Part shown: in pieces, positions 1 to 8,431 of the stretch
Layout: each line of letters opens with the position of its first letter
How positions within the stretch are numbered: position 1 is the stretch's first letter
Assembly: GCA_052093225.1 (NCBI GenBank)
Contig: JBQDDG010000006.1
Coordinates: 28,822-92,821, forward strand
Direction of reading: 5' to 3'
DNA length: 64,000 bases
Source of the DNA: JB111 sp052093225
GTDB lineage: Bacteria; Actinomycetota; Actinomycetes; Actinomycetales; Actinomycetaceae
Program-made: the position numbers and the translations under genes
The notes under the pieces: generated by a model
Database searches by the model: none
The model's input: the letters and a program-made list of their open reading frames with translations, nothing else
What the model was told of the DNA's origin: nothing

Positions 1-1
1 C

Positions 2-895
2 GTCGGGCGCTCGATGATCCGCAACATGGGCATCGCCGCCGACCTCGAGTACCTCACGGTCCCGCCCGGCGTCCTCATCGACCAGAAGAACATCGACTCG
101 ATCCCGCCGCGCGACCGCGTCCTCATGGCGACCGGCTCCCAGGGCGAGCCGATGGCGGCGCTCTCGCGGATCGCCAACCGCAACCACAAGGTCGACGTCG
201 GCCCCGGGGACACGGTGATCTTCGCGTCCTCGCTCATCCCGGGCAACGAGAACTCCGTCTTCCGCGTGATCAACGGGCTCATGCGGCTCGGCGCGAAGGT
301 CGTGCACCAGGCCAACGCCAAGGTGCACGTCTCCGGCCACGCGTCCGCCGGCGAGCTCCTGTACTGCTACAACATCGTGCAGCCGAAGAACGTCATGCCG
401 GTCCACGGCGAGATTCGCCACCTCGTGGCCAACGGGGCGCTCGCCGTCCGCACGGGCGTGGCGGCGGAGCGGGTCGTGCTCGCCGAGGACGGCGTCGTCG
501 TCGACCTCGCCGACGGCAAGGCGAAGATCGCCGGCGCCGTCGAGTGCGGCTACGTCTACGTCGACGGCAGCTCGGTCGGCGAGGTGACGGAGACGGAGCT
601 CAAGGACCGCCGCATCCTCGGCGAGGAGGGCTTCATCTCGATCTTCGCCGTCGTCGACCGCCAGCACGGCACGGTCGTGGCCGGCCCGCACATCGAGGCC
701 CGCGGCATGGCAGAGGCCGACGGCGTGTTCGACGGGATCCTGCCCGACGTCACGGCCGCCCTCGAGGAGGTCGCCGGACGCGGCAACGCGGACACGCACC
801 AGATGCAGCAGGCCATGCGACGCGTCGTCGGTCGCTGGGCCTCGCGCCGCCTGCGTCGCTCGCCGATGATCCTGCCCACCGTCGTCGAGGTCTGA
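2..895 (+). CDS. rnj: Ribonuclease J, C-terminal part (5' end outside window)
   Basis: This is the last ~297 residues of an RNase J, a metallo-beta-lactamase/beta-CASP nuclease that processes and degrades mRNA and matures rRNA in bacteria. The reading frame is open from base 2, so the gene begins before the window and the N-terminal metal-binding half is not visible. Seen here: the beta-CASP segment with ATGSQGEP, the VHVSGHAS stretch followed by MPVHGE (conserved His of the RNase J active site), and the C-terminal domain ending in RSPMILPTVVEV. The Mycobacterium and Streptomyces orthologues lie close to ftsK, as here. The family assignment is secure; the first internal ATG (base 14) is not the real start. 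Confidence 0.93.
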   Translation, partial: VGRSMIRNMGIAADLEYLTVPPGVLIDQKNIDSIPPRDRVLMATGSQGEPMAALSRIANRNHKVDVGPGDTVIFASSLIPGNENSVFRVINGLMRLGAKVVHQANAKVHVSGHASAGELLYCYNIVQPKNVMPVHGEIRHLVANGALAVRTGVAAERVVLAEDGVVVDLADGKAKIAGAVECGYVYVDGSSVGEVTETELKDRRILGEEGFISIFAVVDRQHGTVVAGPHIEARGMAEADGVFDGILPDVTAALEEVAGRGNADTHQMQQAMRRVVGRWASRRLRRSPMILPTVVEV

Positions 896-938
896 CGCAC
901 CGGGTCGAGGGGACGCGCCGGCCGTTCACGGCCGAGCA

Positions 939-956
939 CCCCGCCCGACGGCGGGG
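939..956. terminator. Hairpin after rnj
   Basis: A perfect 7-bp G/C stem (939-945 with 950-956) with a 4-base loop lies 44 bases after the rnj stop, between convergent genes. There is no T-tract, as is usual for high-G+C actinobacterial terminators. Termination is inferred. Confidence 0.5.
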
Positions 957-1003
957 CTCGCCCCGGCGGGCCGCCTCGCCGTCGCGGTGGGGGCGGGTGC
1001 TGC

Positions 1004-1071
1004 TCCGCCCGGCAGGCGGCGGTGCGGTCGGCGTAGAGGGTCTGGGTCCTAGTCCGCCCGGCAGGCGGCGG
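1004..1071. repeat. 19-bp direct repeat at the 3' end of the PLP lyase gene
   Basis: The same 19 bases occur at 1004-1022 and 1053-1071, 49 bp apart. The second copy is the very end of the minus-strand aminotransferase-type gene (codons for its last Ala-Cys-Arg-Ala residues); the first lies in the non-coding gap just downstream. It looks like a duplication of a gene 3' end. Confidence 0.7.
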
Positions 1072-2248
1072 CGATCCGGTCGACGATCTCGGTGAGGATC
1101 GCCTCCGTCGTCGCCAGGTTGACCCGGACATGCCCGGCACCCGCGCGCCCGAAGGCCGGACCGTCGCCGGCGAGCACACCGTGGCGCTTGAGCGCGGTGC
1201 CCGGCGAGTCCCCGAGCCCGTAGGCGCGCAGGTCGACCCACCCGAGGAAGGTGCCCTCGGCGGGGGTGACGACGGCGTCCGGCAGCCGGTCGGCGACCAG
1301 GCGCGCCAGCAGGTCGTGCCGCGAGTCCATCTGCGCGACGAAACCGTCCAGCCACTCCTCGCCGCGCTCGTACGCGGCGGTCACCGCGATGACGCCCGGG
1401 GTGGAGACCTCCTTGGCGAGATGGGCGCCGTGCGTGTCCCAGTCGCGCGCCGCCTGCGGTGTGGAGGCGACGAGCTGCGCGCACCTCAGACCCGGCAGGT
1501 TGAACGACTTCGACGCCGACGTCGCGGTCACGGAGTGGCCGGCCGCCACCTCGCCGATGCTCGCGTACGGGACGTGCCGCCGGCCCGGGCGCAGGATCGA
1601 GGCGTGGATCTCGTCGGCGAACACGGTGGCGCCGCTGCGCTCCACCACGTCGGCGACCGCCTCGAGCTCGGCGCGCGTGTGCACGCGGCCGGTCGGGTTC
1701 TGCGGGTTGCACAGGATGAACAGGTCACCGGGCCGCAGCTCGGCGGCCAGCGCGTCGAGGTCGTACGTGTAGGACGCGCCGTCGCGCGCGAGCGGGACCT
1801 GGACGAGCTCGGTGCCCCAGCGCGGCGGCACGCCGTAGAAGCTCGGGTAGGCCGGCGTGGGCAGGACGATGCGGGCGCCCGGGGCGAGTCGCCGCACGAG
1901 CTGGTGCATAGCGGAGAGCACGTCGGGGAGCAGCCGCACGCGGTCGGGGTCGATCTCCACGCCGTGCTGCCGGGTGAGGAAGGCGGCGGTCGCGCGGGTG
2001 CACGCCTCGGTGAGGTGGGGGGAGATGTAGCCGAACATCTCCGTCTCGACGGCGTGGTGCAGAGCCTCGCGGACGGCGGGGGCGGTGCCGAGGTCCGACT
2101 CGGCGATGAAGGTCCCGTACCGGTCGGCGCCGGCCGGCCACGCCACGCGTCCCTCGAGCGCGCGCAGCGCCGCCACGTCCTCGGCGTGCGTGGCCGCGCC
2201 CGTCGTGATCGTTCCCGCCGGTGCCGTGCTGCCCGTCGTCCCCGTCAT
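1049..2248 (-). CDS. patB: MalY/PatB-family PLP-dependent C-S lyase/aminotransferase
   Basis: A 399-residue fold-type I pyridoxal-phosphate enzyme. Members of this branch cleave cystathionine or cysteine (beta C-S lyase) or act as aminotransferases; the substrate here is not settled. Landmarks: NPQNPTGR (PLP-binding Asn), FADEIHASI (Asp for the pyridine nitrogen), SASKSFNLPGLR with the Schiff-base Lys near residue 247, and a C-terminal HVRVNLATTE arginine. A start at 2248 is chosen because an AGGAGG lies 4 bases upstream and the ATG overlaps the TGA of the upstream TetR gene as ATGA. The reading frame stays open upstream but without similarity. It is co-transcribed and probably translationally coupled with that regulator, which is the likely controller. 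Confidence 0.85.
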   Translation of the reverse strand: MTGTTGSTAPAGTITTGAATHAEDVAALRALEGRVAWPAGADRYGTFIAESDLGTAPAVREALHHAVETEMFGYISPHLTEACTRATAAFLTRQHGVEIDPDRVRLLPDVLSAMHQLVRRLAPGARIVLPTPAYPSFYGVPPRWGTELVQVPLARDGASYTYDLDALAAELRPGDLFILCNPQNPTGRVHTRAELEAVADVVERSGATVFADEIHASILRPGRRHVPYASIGEVAAGHSVTATSASKSFNLPGLRCAQLVASTPQAARDWDTHGAHLAKEVSTPGVIAVTAAYERGEEWLDGFVAQMDSRHDLLARLVADRLPDAVVTPAEGTFLGWVDLRAYGLGDSPGTALKRHGVLAGDGPAFGRAGAGHVRVNLATTEAILTEIVDRIAAACRAD

Positions 2249-2859
2249 CCGTCCTCCTGGCCTGCTCGTCGAGTGCCGCCCGGGTAGTTCGCGACCGGCA
2301 GGAGCTGCTCGAGTGCGCGACCGAACGTCCGAGCATTGTGCTCGGGATCGTCCGCGAGCACGTGGTTGAGCTCGAAGAGGACCAGTCCGTGGACGAGCGC
2401 ATAGACGGTGACCGCCGACTCGAAGCACTCCTGCTTGCCGGCGTCGGGGCCGAGCAGGCGCCGCACCGCCGTCGACATCGCGTCGGCGCCGAGGGCGTCG
2501 GTGAGGCTGATGTGCCCGTGCCGCTCGGCCACCGTGCCGAGCGCCAGGTAGGCGTGCGGGATCTCGAGGGCGGCGCGGCGGTAGGCGTGGCACAGCGCGA
2601 AGAAGTCCTCGAGCGGGTCCGCGTGCCGAGGGCTCCGTGCGATGCGGTCGCGGAACCCGTCGATCTCGCTCGCGACGACCTCGGCGATCAGCCTGTCCCG
2701 GGAGCCGAACAGCGCGTAGACCCCCGCCGTCGTCGTGCCCGCCACGGCGGCGACCGTGCGGATCGAGACGGACGCCTCACCGCCCCTGGACAGGGCTTCC
2801 GCGGCGGCAGCGAGGACGTCGGCGCGCAGCTCGTCGTCGTAGCGTCGTGGTGCTGCCAT
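2245..2859 (-). CDS. TetR/AcrR-family transcriptional regulator
   Basis: A 204-residue regulator with an N-terminal TetR helix-turn-helix (about residues 10-55; VAAVAGTTTAGVYALFGSRDRLI matches the HTH and the YxxFxxRDxL helix). It is followed by an all-helical ligand domain resembling the C-terminal domain found in many actinobacterial TetR proteins. It is the first gene of a two-gene operon with the PLP lyase (4-base ATGA overlap), so it probably controls that enzyme and itself. A TAGGCT -10 box at 2866-2871 sits 6 bases before the ATG, suggesting a leaderless transcript. No clear palindromic operator is visible in the 78-bp gap to ftsK. The ligand is unknown. Confidence 0.88.
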   Translation of the reverse strand: MAAPRRYDDELRADVLAAAAEALSRGGEASVSIRTVAAVAGTTTAGVYALFGSRDRLIAEVVASEIDGFRDRIARSPRHADPLEDFFALCHAYRRAALEIPHAYLALGTVAERHGHISLTDALGADAMSTAVRRLLGPDAGKQECFESAVTVYALVHGLVLFELNHVLADDPEHNARTFGRALEQLLPVANYPGGTRRAGQEDG

Positions 2860-2924
2860 GGCAGGAGCCTAAGTGCCGCGGGCGGCGCGGGCGCGGGAGC
2901 CGGAGGGTCGATGTGCCCGGCGGC

Positions 2925-2930
2925 TATCGT
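2925..2930 (+). promoter_or_regulatory. ftsK -10 box (leaderless layout)
   Basis: TATCGT ends 7 bases before the ATG at 2938, so the transcript should begin at or next to the start codon. This decides the start against the in-frame ATG at 2911, which has a GGAGG 4 bases upstream but lies before the -10 box. Confidence 0.55.
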
Positions 2931-2937
2931 GGACCCG

Positions 2938-5721
2938 ATGGCTACCCGTGCGTCTTCCCCCTCACGGCCGGCCCCGGCAACGCGTGGCTCGTCCTCCTCG
3001 CCGGCGCGTCCGACGCGCCCGCGCGGCGGCGGGTCCGGCGGCAAGGGTCCGGCAGGTTCGTCGCGCGGCAGCGCGAGCAAGCAGACACCACCGAAGAAGG
3101 GCGGCGGCGTGGCAGGCACCCGGAAGGACGACTCCGGCGGCCGGCAGCCGCGCGGCCCCATCCCCTCGGGATTCCGCAACGACGCCATCGCGCTCGGCCT
3201 GCTCGCCCTCGCGATCGTCATCGCGCTGCGGGAGTGGTTCGGCCTCTCCGGCCTCGCGGGCGCGGTCATCCACCACGCGGTCGCCGGCGTCGTCGGCGTG
3301 CTCGGCCGGCTCGTCCCGGTCGTGCTCGTCGTCCTCGCCGTCCAGCTGTGGCGCGAGGACCCCGAGGATCCCGACGACGGCCCGCGCCCCCACGCGGTCA
3401 TCGGCATGACCGTGCTCGGCCTCGCGATCGCGGCGGTCATCCACATCTTCTCGGGCTCGCCCTCGCCGGGCGACGCGCTCTCCGACGTGGAGGACGCCGG
3501 CGGCCTCGTCGGCTGGCTCCTCGGCACCCCGCTCAACGCCCTGCTCTCGCCGTGGGGGGCCATCCCGGTCCTCGTCATCTTCGGCCTGTTCGGGGCGCTC
3601 GTCCTCACCGGCACGCCGTTGCGCGAGGTCCCCGCGCGGGCCCGCGCCGCCGGCGCGTGGATCTCCGGCCACACGCCCGCCCCGCGAGAGCGCGAGGACA
3701 AGGAGCCGAGGCGCGGCCGGCGCGGCGGTCGCGACGAGACCGAGCTGCTCGACCGGTACGCGGGCGACGACGCCTTCGACCAGGCCGCCGAGATCGGGCC
3801 GGGACCCGCCGTCGACGGGCCCGGTGAGGAGACGGCGCCGCGCCGCGCGAACGCGCGCCGCGTCAAGCGCCCCAGCCCGCACGACGTCGCCGTCTCGTCC
3901 GCCTCGACCGAGCAGGTCGCGCCGCCGGGGGCCGCCGAGAACTCCGACGCCGTCTCGGTCGCCCCGGCCGGGCAGCAGGACGGCCCGGAGGCGCCGCCCA
4001 CGCGCGCGCTGCCCGCCGCCGGCGAGCAGCTGGTCCTGCCCGACGGCGATTACGACCTCCCCGCCGAGGAGCTCCTCGAGCAGGGCCCGCCGCACAAGCT
4101 CCGTTCCGCCGCGAACGACCGCGTCGTCGACGCCCTCACCCAGGTCCTCGACGAGTTCGGGGTCGACGCCTCCGTCACCGGCTTCTCGAGGGGCCCGACG
4201 GTCACCCGCTACGAGCTCGAGCTCGGTCCCGGCGTCAAGGTCGAGCGCATCACCGCGCTGTCGAAGAACATCGCCTACGCCGTCGCCAGTGCCGACGTCC
4301 GCATCCTCTCGCCGATCCCCGGCAAGTCCGCGATCGGCGTCGAGATTCCCAACACCGACCGCGAGTCCGTCGCGCTCGGCGACGTCCTGCGCTCCGCCGT
4401 CGCCCGCGCCTCCGACCACCCGTTGGTCGTCGGCGTCGGCAAGGACGTCGAGGGCGGCTACGTCGTCGCGAACCTCTCGAAGATGCCGCACATGCTCGTC
4501 GCCGGCGCCACCGGCTCGGGAAAGTCGAGCTTCATCAACTCGATGATCACCTCGGTGATGATGCGGGCGACGCCGGAGCAGGTGCGCCTCGTCCTCGTCG
4601 ACCCCAAGCGGGTCGAGCTGACGATCTACGAGGGCATCCCGCACCTGGTCACCCCGATCATCACCAACCCGAAGAAGGCCGCCGAGGCCCTCGAGTGGGT
4701 CGTGCGCGAGATGGACATGCGCTACGACGACCTCTCGGCCTACGGGTACAAGCACATCGACGACTTCAACTCGGCCGTGCGCGCGGGGAAGGTGACGCCG
4801 CCGCCCGGGAGCGAGCGCGTGCTGGCGCCCTACCCGTACCTGCTGGTCGTCGTCGACGAGCTCGCCGACCTCATGCTGGTGGCCCCGCGCGACGTCGAGG
4901 CGTCCATCCAGCGGATCACGCAGCTCGCGCGCGCGGCCGGCATCCACCTGGTGCTGGCCACGCAGCGGCCGAGCGTCGACGTCGTCACCGGTCTCATCAA
5001 GGCCAACGTGCCGAGCCGCCTCGCCTTCGCCACGTCCTCGCTCGCGGACTCCCGCGTGGTCCTCGACCAGCCGGGCGCCGAGAAGCTCATCGGGCAGGGC
5101 GACGCCCTGTTCCTCCCGATGGGGGCGAACAAGCCGATGCGCGTGCAGGGCTCGTGGGTCGGGGAGAGCGAGATCCACGAGGTCGTCCAGCACGTGAAGT
5201 CCCAGGCCGACCCGGTCTTCCGCGAGGACGTCACGGCGCCGGCGGGGGCCAAGAAGCAGGTCGACGAGGACATCGGCGACGACCTCGACGTCCTCCTGCA
5301 GGCGGCCGAGCTCGTCGTCACCACCCAGTTCGGTTCCACGTCGATGCTGCAGCGCAAGCTCCGCGTCGGCTTCGCCAAGGCCGGGCGGCTCATGGACCTG
5401 CTCGAGTCGCGCGAGATCGTCGGCCCCTCGGAGGGTTCGAAGGCCCGCGACGTGCTCGTCCAGCCCGACGACCTCGCCGGCACGCTCGCGCTGCTCCGCG
5501 GTGAGGAGGCACCGGCGCCGCAGGCCGGCGGTGCGGGGGCGGGGCAGGACGCGGCACCGGCGGCAGGTGCCGGCACCGCGGACGTCCCCTTCGACGCCGC
5601 GGCGGCCCAGGGCGAGGGGCAGACCGAGGTCGTCGCCCCGCCGCAGTGGGACGACGAGGGCGACTACTACGACGACGGCAACGGCGGGAACGACGCCTGG
5701 GAGCTGACCGACCGCCGCTGA
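2938..5721 (+). CDS. ftsK: DNA translocase FtsK
   Basis: A 927-residue septal DNA pump that clears and aligns chromosome ends at division and activates XerCD at dif. N-terminal basic low-complexity tail (about 1-75), about four membrane segments within about 80-240, and a variable acidic/Pro linker (about 240-360). The RecA-like motor has Walker A GATGSGKS at 523-530 and Walker B VVVDE ending at 641. The C-terminal gamma winged helix (TTQFGSTSMLQRKLRVGFAKAGRLMD) reads KOPS sites, followed by an Ala/Gly/acidic tail of about 75 residues. The length fits FtsK/SpoIIIE of actinobacteria. It is single and divergent from the TetR gene; its neighbours rnj, pgsA and clgR match the usual actinobacterial order. 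Confidence 0.95.
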   Translation: MATRASSPSRPAPATRGSSSSPARPTRPRGGGSGGKGPAGSSRGSASKQTPPKKGGGVAGTRKDDSGGRQPRGPIPSGFRNDAIALGLLALAIVIALREWFGLSGLAGAVIHHAVAGVVGVLGRLVPVVLVVLAVQLWREDPEDPDDGPRPHAVIGMTVLGLAIAAVIHIFSGSPSPGDALSDVEDAGGLVGWLLGTPLNALLSPWGAIPVLVIFGLFGALVLTGTPLREVPARARAAGAWISGHTPAPREREDKEPRRGRRGGRDETELLDRYAGDDAFDQAAEIGPGPAVDGPGEETAPRRANARRVKRPSPHDVAVSSASTEQVAPPGAAENSDAVSVAPAGQQDGPEAPPTRALPAAGEQLVLPDGDYDLPAEELLEQGPPHKLRSAANDRVVDALTQVLDEFGVDASVTGFSRGPTVTRYELELGPGVKVERITALSKNIAYAVASADVRILSPIPGKSAIGVEIPNTDRESVALGDVLRSAVARASDHPLVVGVGKDVEGGYVVANLSKMPHMLVAGATGSGKSSFINSMITSVMMRATPEQVRLVLVDPKRVELTIYEGIPHLVTPIITNPKKAAEALEWVVREMDMRYDDLSAYGYKHIDDFNSAVRAGKVTPPPGSERVLAPYPYLLVVVDELADLMLVAPRDVEASIQRITQLARAAGIHLVLATQRPSVDVVTGLIKANVPSRLAFATSSLADSRVVLDQPGAEKLIGQGDALFLPMGANKPMRVQGSWVGESEIHEVVQHVKSQADPVFREDVTAPAGAKKQVDEDIGDDLDVLLQAAELVVTTQFGSTSMLQRKLRVGFAKAGRLMDLLESREIVGPSEGSKARDVLVQPDDLAGTLALLRGEEAPAPQAGGAGAGQDAAPAAGAGTADVPFDAAAAQGEGQTEVVAPPQWDDEGDYYDDGNGGNDAWELTDRR

Positions 5722-5756
5722 GCCCGGTCACCCGGTCGTCGCCTCGTCGAGGACGG

Positions 5757-5787
5757 CGGGTGATCAGGACGACGGGTGATCAGGACG
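5757..5787. repeat. 16-bp tandem duplication over the stop codon of the metallophosphatase gene
   Basis: Fifteen identical bases occur at 5757-5771 and 5773-5787 (period 16). The second copy contains the TGA stop (5780-5782) of the minus-strand phosphoesterase gene, the first lies just beyond it. It fills much of the 58-bp gap between two convergent genes. Confidence 0.75.
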
Positions 5788-6295
5788 TGCGGTCGACCGG
5801 GACGACGCGGACGTCGCGCAGCTCGCCGCCGTCGATCATCGCGGTCATCAGCGTGCACTCGGGCTGACGCCGGCGGTCCGTCGGCGAACCGGGGTTGAGC
5901 AGCCGGATGCCGCCCGGCGTCACCGTGTCCCACGGGATGTGGCTGTGACCGAAGACGAGGACGTCCGGGCGGTCGTCCGCGTAGGCGGCGTCGATGCGCC
6001 GCTCGCGGCCCGGGGCGGCGCCCGTCTCGTGGACGACGGCGAGGCGGAGCCCCTCGACGTCGGCGCGCGCCACCTCCGGGAGCCGCGCGCGGAGCTCGGG
6101 CCCGTCGTTGTTGCCGTGCACCGCGAGCAGCCGCGCGGACCGTTCCTCGAAGGCGTCGAGGGTGGCGACGTCGACCCAGTCGCCGGCGTGCACGACGACG
6201 TCGGCGGCCTCGACCGCCCGCCAGACGTCGCCGGGGATCCTGCGCGCCCGTGCGGGCACGTGGGTGTCGGCGACGAGGAGGAGTCGCGTGGTCAC
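5780..6295 (-). CDS. YfcE/MJ0936-type metallophosphoesterase
   Basis: A 171-residue calcineurin-like phosphoesterase. The family hydrolyses phosphodiesters with a two-metal centre; the physiological substrate of the YfcE/MJ0936 branch is not defined. Seen: LLLVADTH (metal-binding Asp and His), VVVHAGDW, VHGNNDG (Asn and His of the GNHE-type motif), VVHETGA and VFGHSHIP, followed by NPGSPTDRR, a signature of this branch. A GTG at 6295 is chosen because the protein then begins directly at the first beta strand; the open frame upstream adds 32 residues with no family match. It lies 25 bases downstream of the CapA-like gene on the same strand and is probably co-transcribed with it. Confidence 0.87.
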   Translation of the reverse strand: MTTRLLLVADTHVPARARRIPGDVWRAVEAADVVVHAGDWVDVATLDAFEERSARLLAVHGNNDGPELRARLPEVARADVEGLRLAVVHETGAAPGRERRIDAAYADDRPDVLVFGHSHIPWDTVTPGGIRLLNPGSPTDRRRQPECTLMTAMIDGGELRDVRVVPVDRTS

Positions 6296-6320
6296 GGCCG
6301 GCCCTTCGTCACGCGCCCGT

Positions 6321-7634
6321 TCAGGACCGGGGCTCGACCCGCGGCGGCTCGCCGGTCGGCTCGAGCGGGGTGTCGAACGACGCCGGATCATCCCCCATGA
6401 GCTCGTCGAGCCACGAGCTGTAGGACTCGATCTGGGCGGGGTCCCAGGCCGTGGCCGACGGGTCCTCGAGCGCCTCGTGAAGCGGGACCAGGCCGTAGTC
6501 GCCGTTGGCGTCCATCACTGTGCCCATCCACTCCACCGAGTCCACGCGGGCCGGACCGTCGGCCGGGACGGTGATCGTCGCCTGAGTCATGAGGCCGACC
6601 GCGGTCTCCATGATCGTCGACCTCCCCGGCTGCTGGCTGGCGAGCGAGTTGCCCATCGACCAGACCACCCACATGCCCTGGCCGTCCACGCCGCCCTCGA
6701 GCTGCTCGATCGGCTGCGGCGTGTGGGGGTGGGAGCCGAGGACGAGATCGATCTCGCCGGAGTCCGCGAGCCGCTGCGCGGCGTCCTGCTGGTAGGCGTT
6801 CGGCTCGAACGTGTACTCGTCGCCCCAGTGCATCGAGGCGATGACGACGTCGGCGCCCGCCTCCCGGGCCGCGACCGCCTGGTCGACGACCGGCTCGTCG
6901 TCGATCATGTCCACGAGGTGCGGCTCGGCGACCGGGATGCCGTTCGTCGAGTACGTCGCGGCGACGTGGGCGACCGTGATCTCGCGGCCGTCGCGCTCGA
7001 GCACGTACATCTGCGGCGTCGCCTGCTCCTCGGGGGTGCGGGCCGTCCCGGCGAAGCCGAGGCCGTGCTCCTCCATGACGTCGGCCGTCCGGAGCACGCC
7101 CTCGGTCTGCTGGTCGACGGAGTGGTTCGTCGCCGTCGAGCAGCCGTCGTAACCGGCCCGGGCGAGCAGCGGGACGATGTCCTCCGGCGCCGCGAACACC
7201 GGGTATCCCTGCGGCTCCTCGCCCTCGGGTGCGATCGGCACCTCGAGGTTGCACAGCGCGAGGTCGGCGCCCTCGATGTAGGGGGCGACCGGCTCGATCA
7301 TCGGCCAGTAGTCGTAGGAGCCGTCGGGCTGGGTGGCCTCGGTGTTCATCAGGGGGTAGGTGATGACGTCGCCCGCGGCGGCGAGGGTGAACGTGACGTC
7401 CCCGCCCGGCTGCTCGGCGTCGTCGGACGGGGTCTCCCCACCCGGGTCGGCGCCGCCCGCCGCCTCGTCGCCACCGGCTCCCTCCTGACCTGCCGGCGCG
7501 CCCGGCGAGGAGGCGTCGTCGCCGGACTCGGAGCCCGACGCGAGCCGCATGGCGAGGACGACGAGACCGGCGGCGAGCGCGACGACGAGCACGACGACGA
7601 TCGCGAGCTCGGCGGTCCGGGAGAGACGAGGCAT
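6321..7634 (-). CDS. CapA-family (PGA_cap) membrane-anchored phosphoesterase-like protein
   Basis: A 437-residue protein with one N-terminal membrane segment (about 9-29), an acidic Gly/Pro linker (about 35-80) and an extracytoplasmic CapA/PGA_cap domain related to metallophosphatases. Motifs: LAAAGDVITYP, LCNLEVPI, ATNHSVDQQTEG, IASMHWGDEY and LGSHPHTPQPIE (metal-binding His residues). CapA of Bacillus takes part in poly-gamma-glutamate capsule export and anchoring, but single-gene actinobacterial homologues have no proven role; there are no pgsB/C-type partners here. A TACCCT -10 box at 7641-7646 lies 6 bases before the ATG (leaderless). The 66-bp gap to pgsA holds a mirrored promoter pair. 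Confidence 0.85.
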   Translation of the reverse strand: MPRLSRTAELAIVVVLVVALAAGLVVLAMRLASGSESGDDASSPGAPAGQEGAGGDEAAGGADPGGETPSDDAEQPGGDVTFTLAAAGDVITYPLMNTEATQPDGSYDYWPMIEPVAPYIEGADLALCNLEVPIAPEGEEPQGYPVFAAPEDIVPLLARAGYDGCSTATNHSVDQQTEGVLRTADVMEEHGLGFAGTARTPEEQATPQMYVLERDGREITVAHVAATYSTNGIPVAEPHLVDMIDDEPVVDQAVAAREAGADVVIASMHWGDEYTFEPNAYQQDAAQRLADSGEIDLVLGSHPHTPQPIEQLEGGVDGQGMWVVWSMGNSLASQQPGRSTIMETAVGLMTQATITVPADGPARVDSVEWMGTVMDANGDYGLVPLHEALEDPSATAWDPAQIESYSSWLDELMGDDPASFDTPLEPTGEPPRVEPRS

Positions 7635-7700
7635 GACGGCAGGGTAGGGCGCGCGGTGAGCCGCGCGGGCGAGGCGGGCGGGTGGACCTACCCTGAACGC
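7635..7700. promoter_or_regulatory. Divergent leaderless promoters of the capA-like gene and pgsA
   Basis: Both genes have the identical -10 hexamer TACCCT exactly 6 bases before their ATG: 7641-7646 on the minus strand and 7689-7694 on the plus strand. No ribosome binding site is present on either side. Confidence 0.6.
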
Positions 7701-8318
7701 ATGACGTCGTCCGCCCCCGGCACCGAGCAGGCGCCCCTGTGGAACATCGCCAACATCCTCACGATGCTGCGCATCGTGCTCGTGCCGGTGTTCATCGTGC
7801 TCTTCCTCATGGACGGCGACACCTGGCGGTGGGCCGCGGCGGCCGTCTTCGTGATCGCCGCCGTCACCGACAAGCTCGACGGCTACCTCGCCCGGTCGAG
7901 GAACCTCGTCACCGACTTCGGCAAGCTCGCCGACCCGATCGCCGACAAGACGCTGGTCGGCGCGGCGCTCGTCCTGCTGTCCTGGGCGGGTGATCTGCCC
8001 TGGGTCGTCACGATCATCATCCTCGTGCGCGAGCTGGCAGTCACCGTGCTGCGCGACGTCATGCGGCGCCGGGACGTCGTCATGCCGGCCTCGCAGGGCG
8101 GCAAGCTGAAGACCGTCCTCCAGCTCGTGTTCCTCTCGATGATGCTCGTGCCGTGGGAGACGTTCCTTCCCGGCGGCCTCGCCGACGCCCTCGACACGAC
8201 GGCCCTCGTCCTCGCCTGGGCCGCGACAGGCGTGGCCCTGGTCACCGGCGTGCACTACTTCGTCGCCGCCGTGGGCGCCGCGCGCCGCCAGCGCGGCGGT
8301 GGCTCCACCGGCGCATGA
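7701..8318 (+). CDS. pgsA: CDP-diacylglycerol--glycerol-3-phosphate 3-phosphatidyltransferase
   Basis: A 205-residue integral membrane enzyme that makes phosphatidylglycerol phosphate from CDP-diacylglycerol and glycerol-3-phosphate, the committed step to phosphatidylglycerol and cardiolipin. The CDP-alcohol phosphatidyltransferase signature is complete: D60-G61, A64-R65, G74, D78 and D82. About five to six hydrophobic segments are visible. The start at 7701 is supported by a TACCCT -10 box 6 bases upstream and by the typical opening WNIANILTMLRI. Its ATGA overlap with cinA indicates coupling. The order pgsA-cinA-clgR is widespread in actinobacteria. Confidence 0.93.
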   Translation: MTSSAPGTEQAPLWNIANILTMLRIVLVPVFIVLFLMDGDTWRWAAAAVFVIAAVTDKLDGYLARSRNLVTDFGKLADPIADKTLVGAALVLLSWAGDLPWVVTIIILVRELAVTVLRDVMRRRDVVMPASQGGKLKTVLQLVFLSMMLVPWETFLPGGLADALDTTALVLAWAATGVALVTGVHYFVAAVGAARRQRGGGSTGA

Positions 8319-8431
8319 CGCCCCGGCCGGAGCCGCGCATGACCGACCGGTCGGTGCCGCGCATGACCGCTCGGCCGGTGCCGCGCATGACCGCTCGGCC
8401 GGGGCTGTGCACGACCGCCCGGCCCGACCCG
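8312..8431 (+). repeat. Five 24-bp tandem units over the cinA start
   Basis: Units begin at 8312, 8336, 8360, 8384 and 8408. The first four each carry an in-frame ATG (8315, 8339, 8363, 8387). Together they encode eight-residue repeats of the form RMT(A/D)R(P/S)VP at the N-terminus of CinA. Confidence 0.9.

Noticed and set aside
2911..2940. Upstream ATG (2911) as ftsK start
   Set aside because: It has a GGAGG but lies before a well-placed TATCGT -10 box and adds nine residues without similarity.
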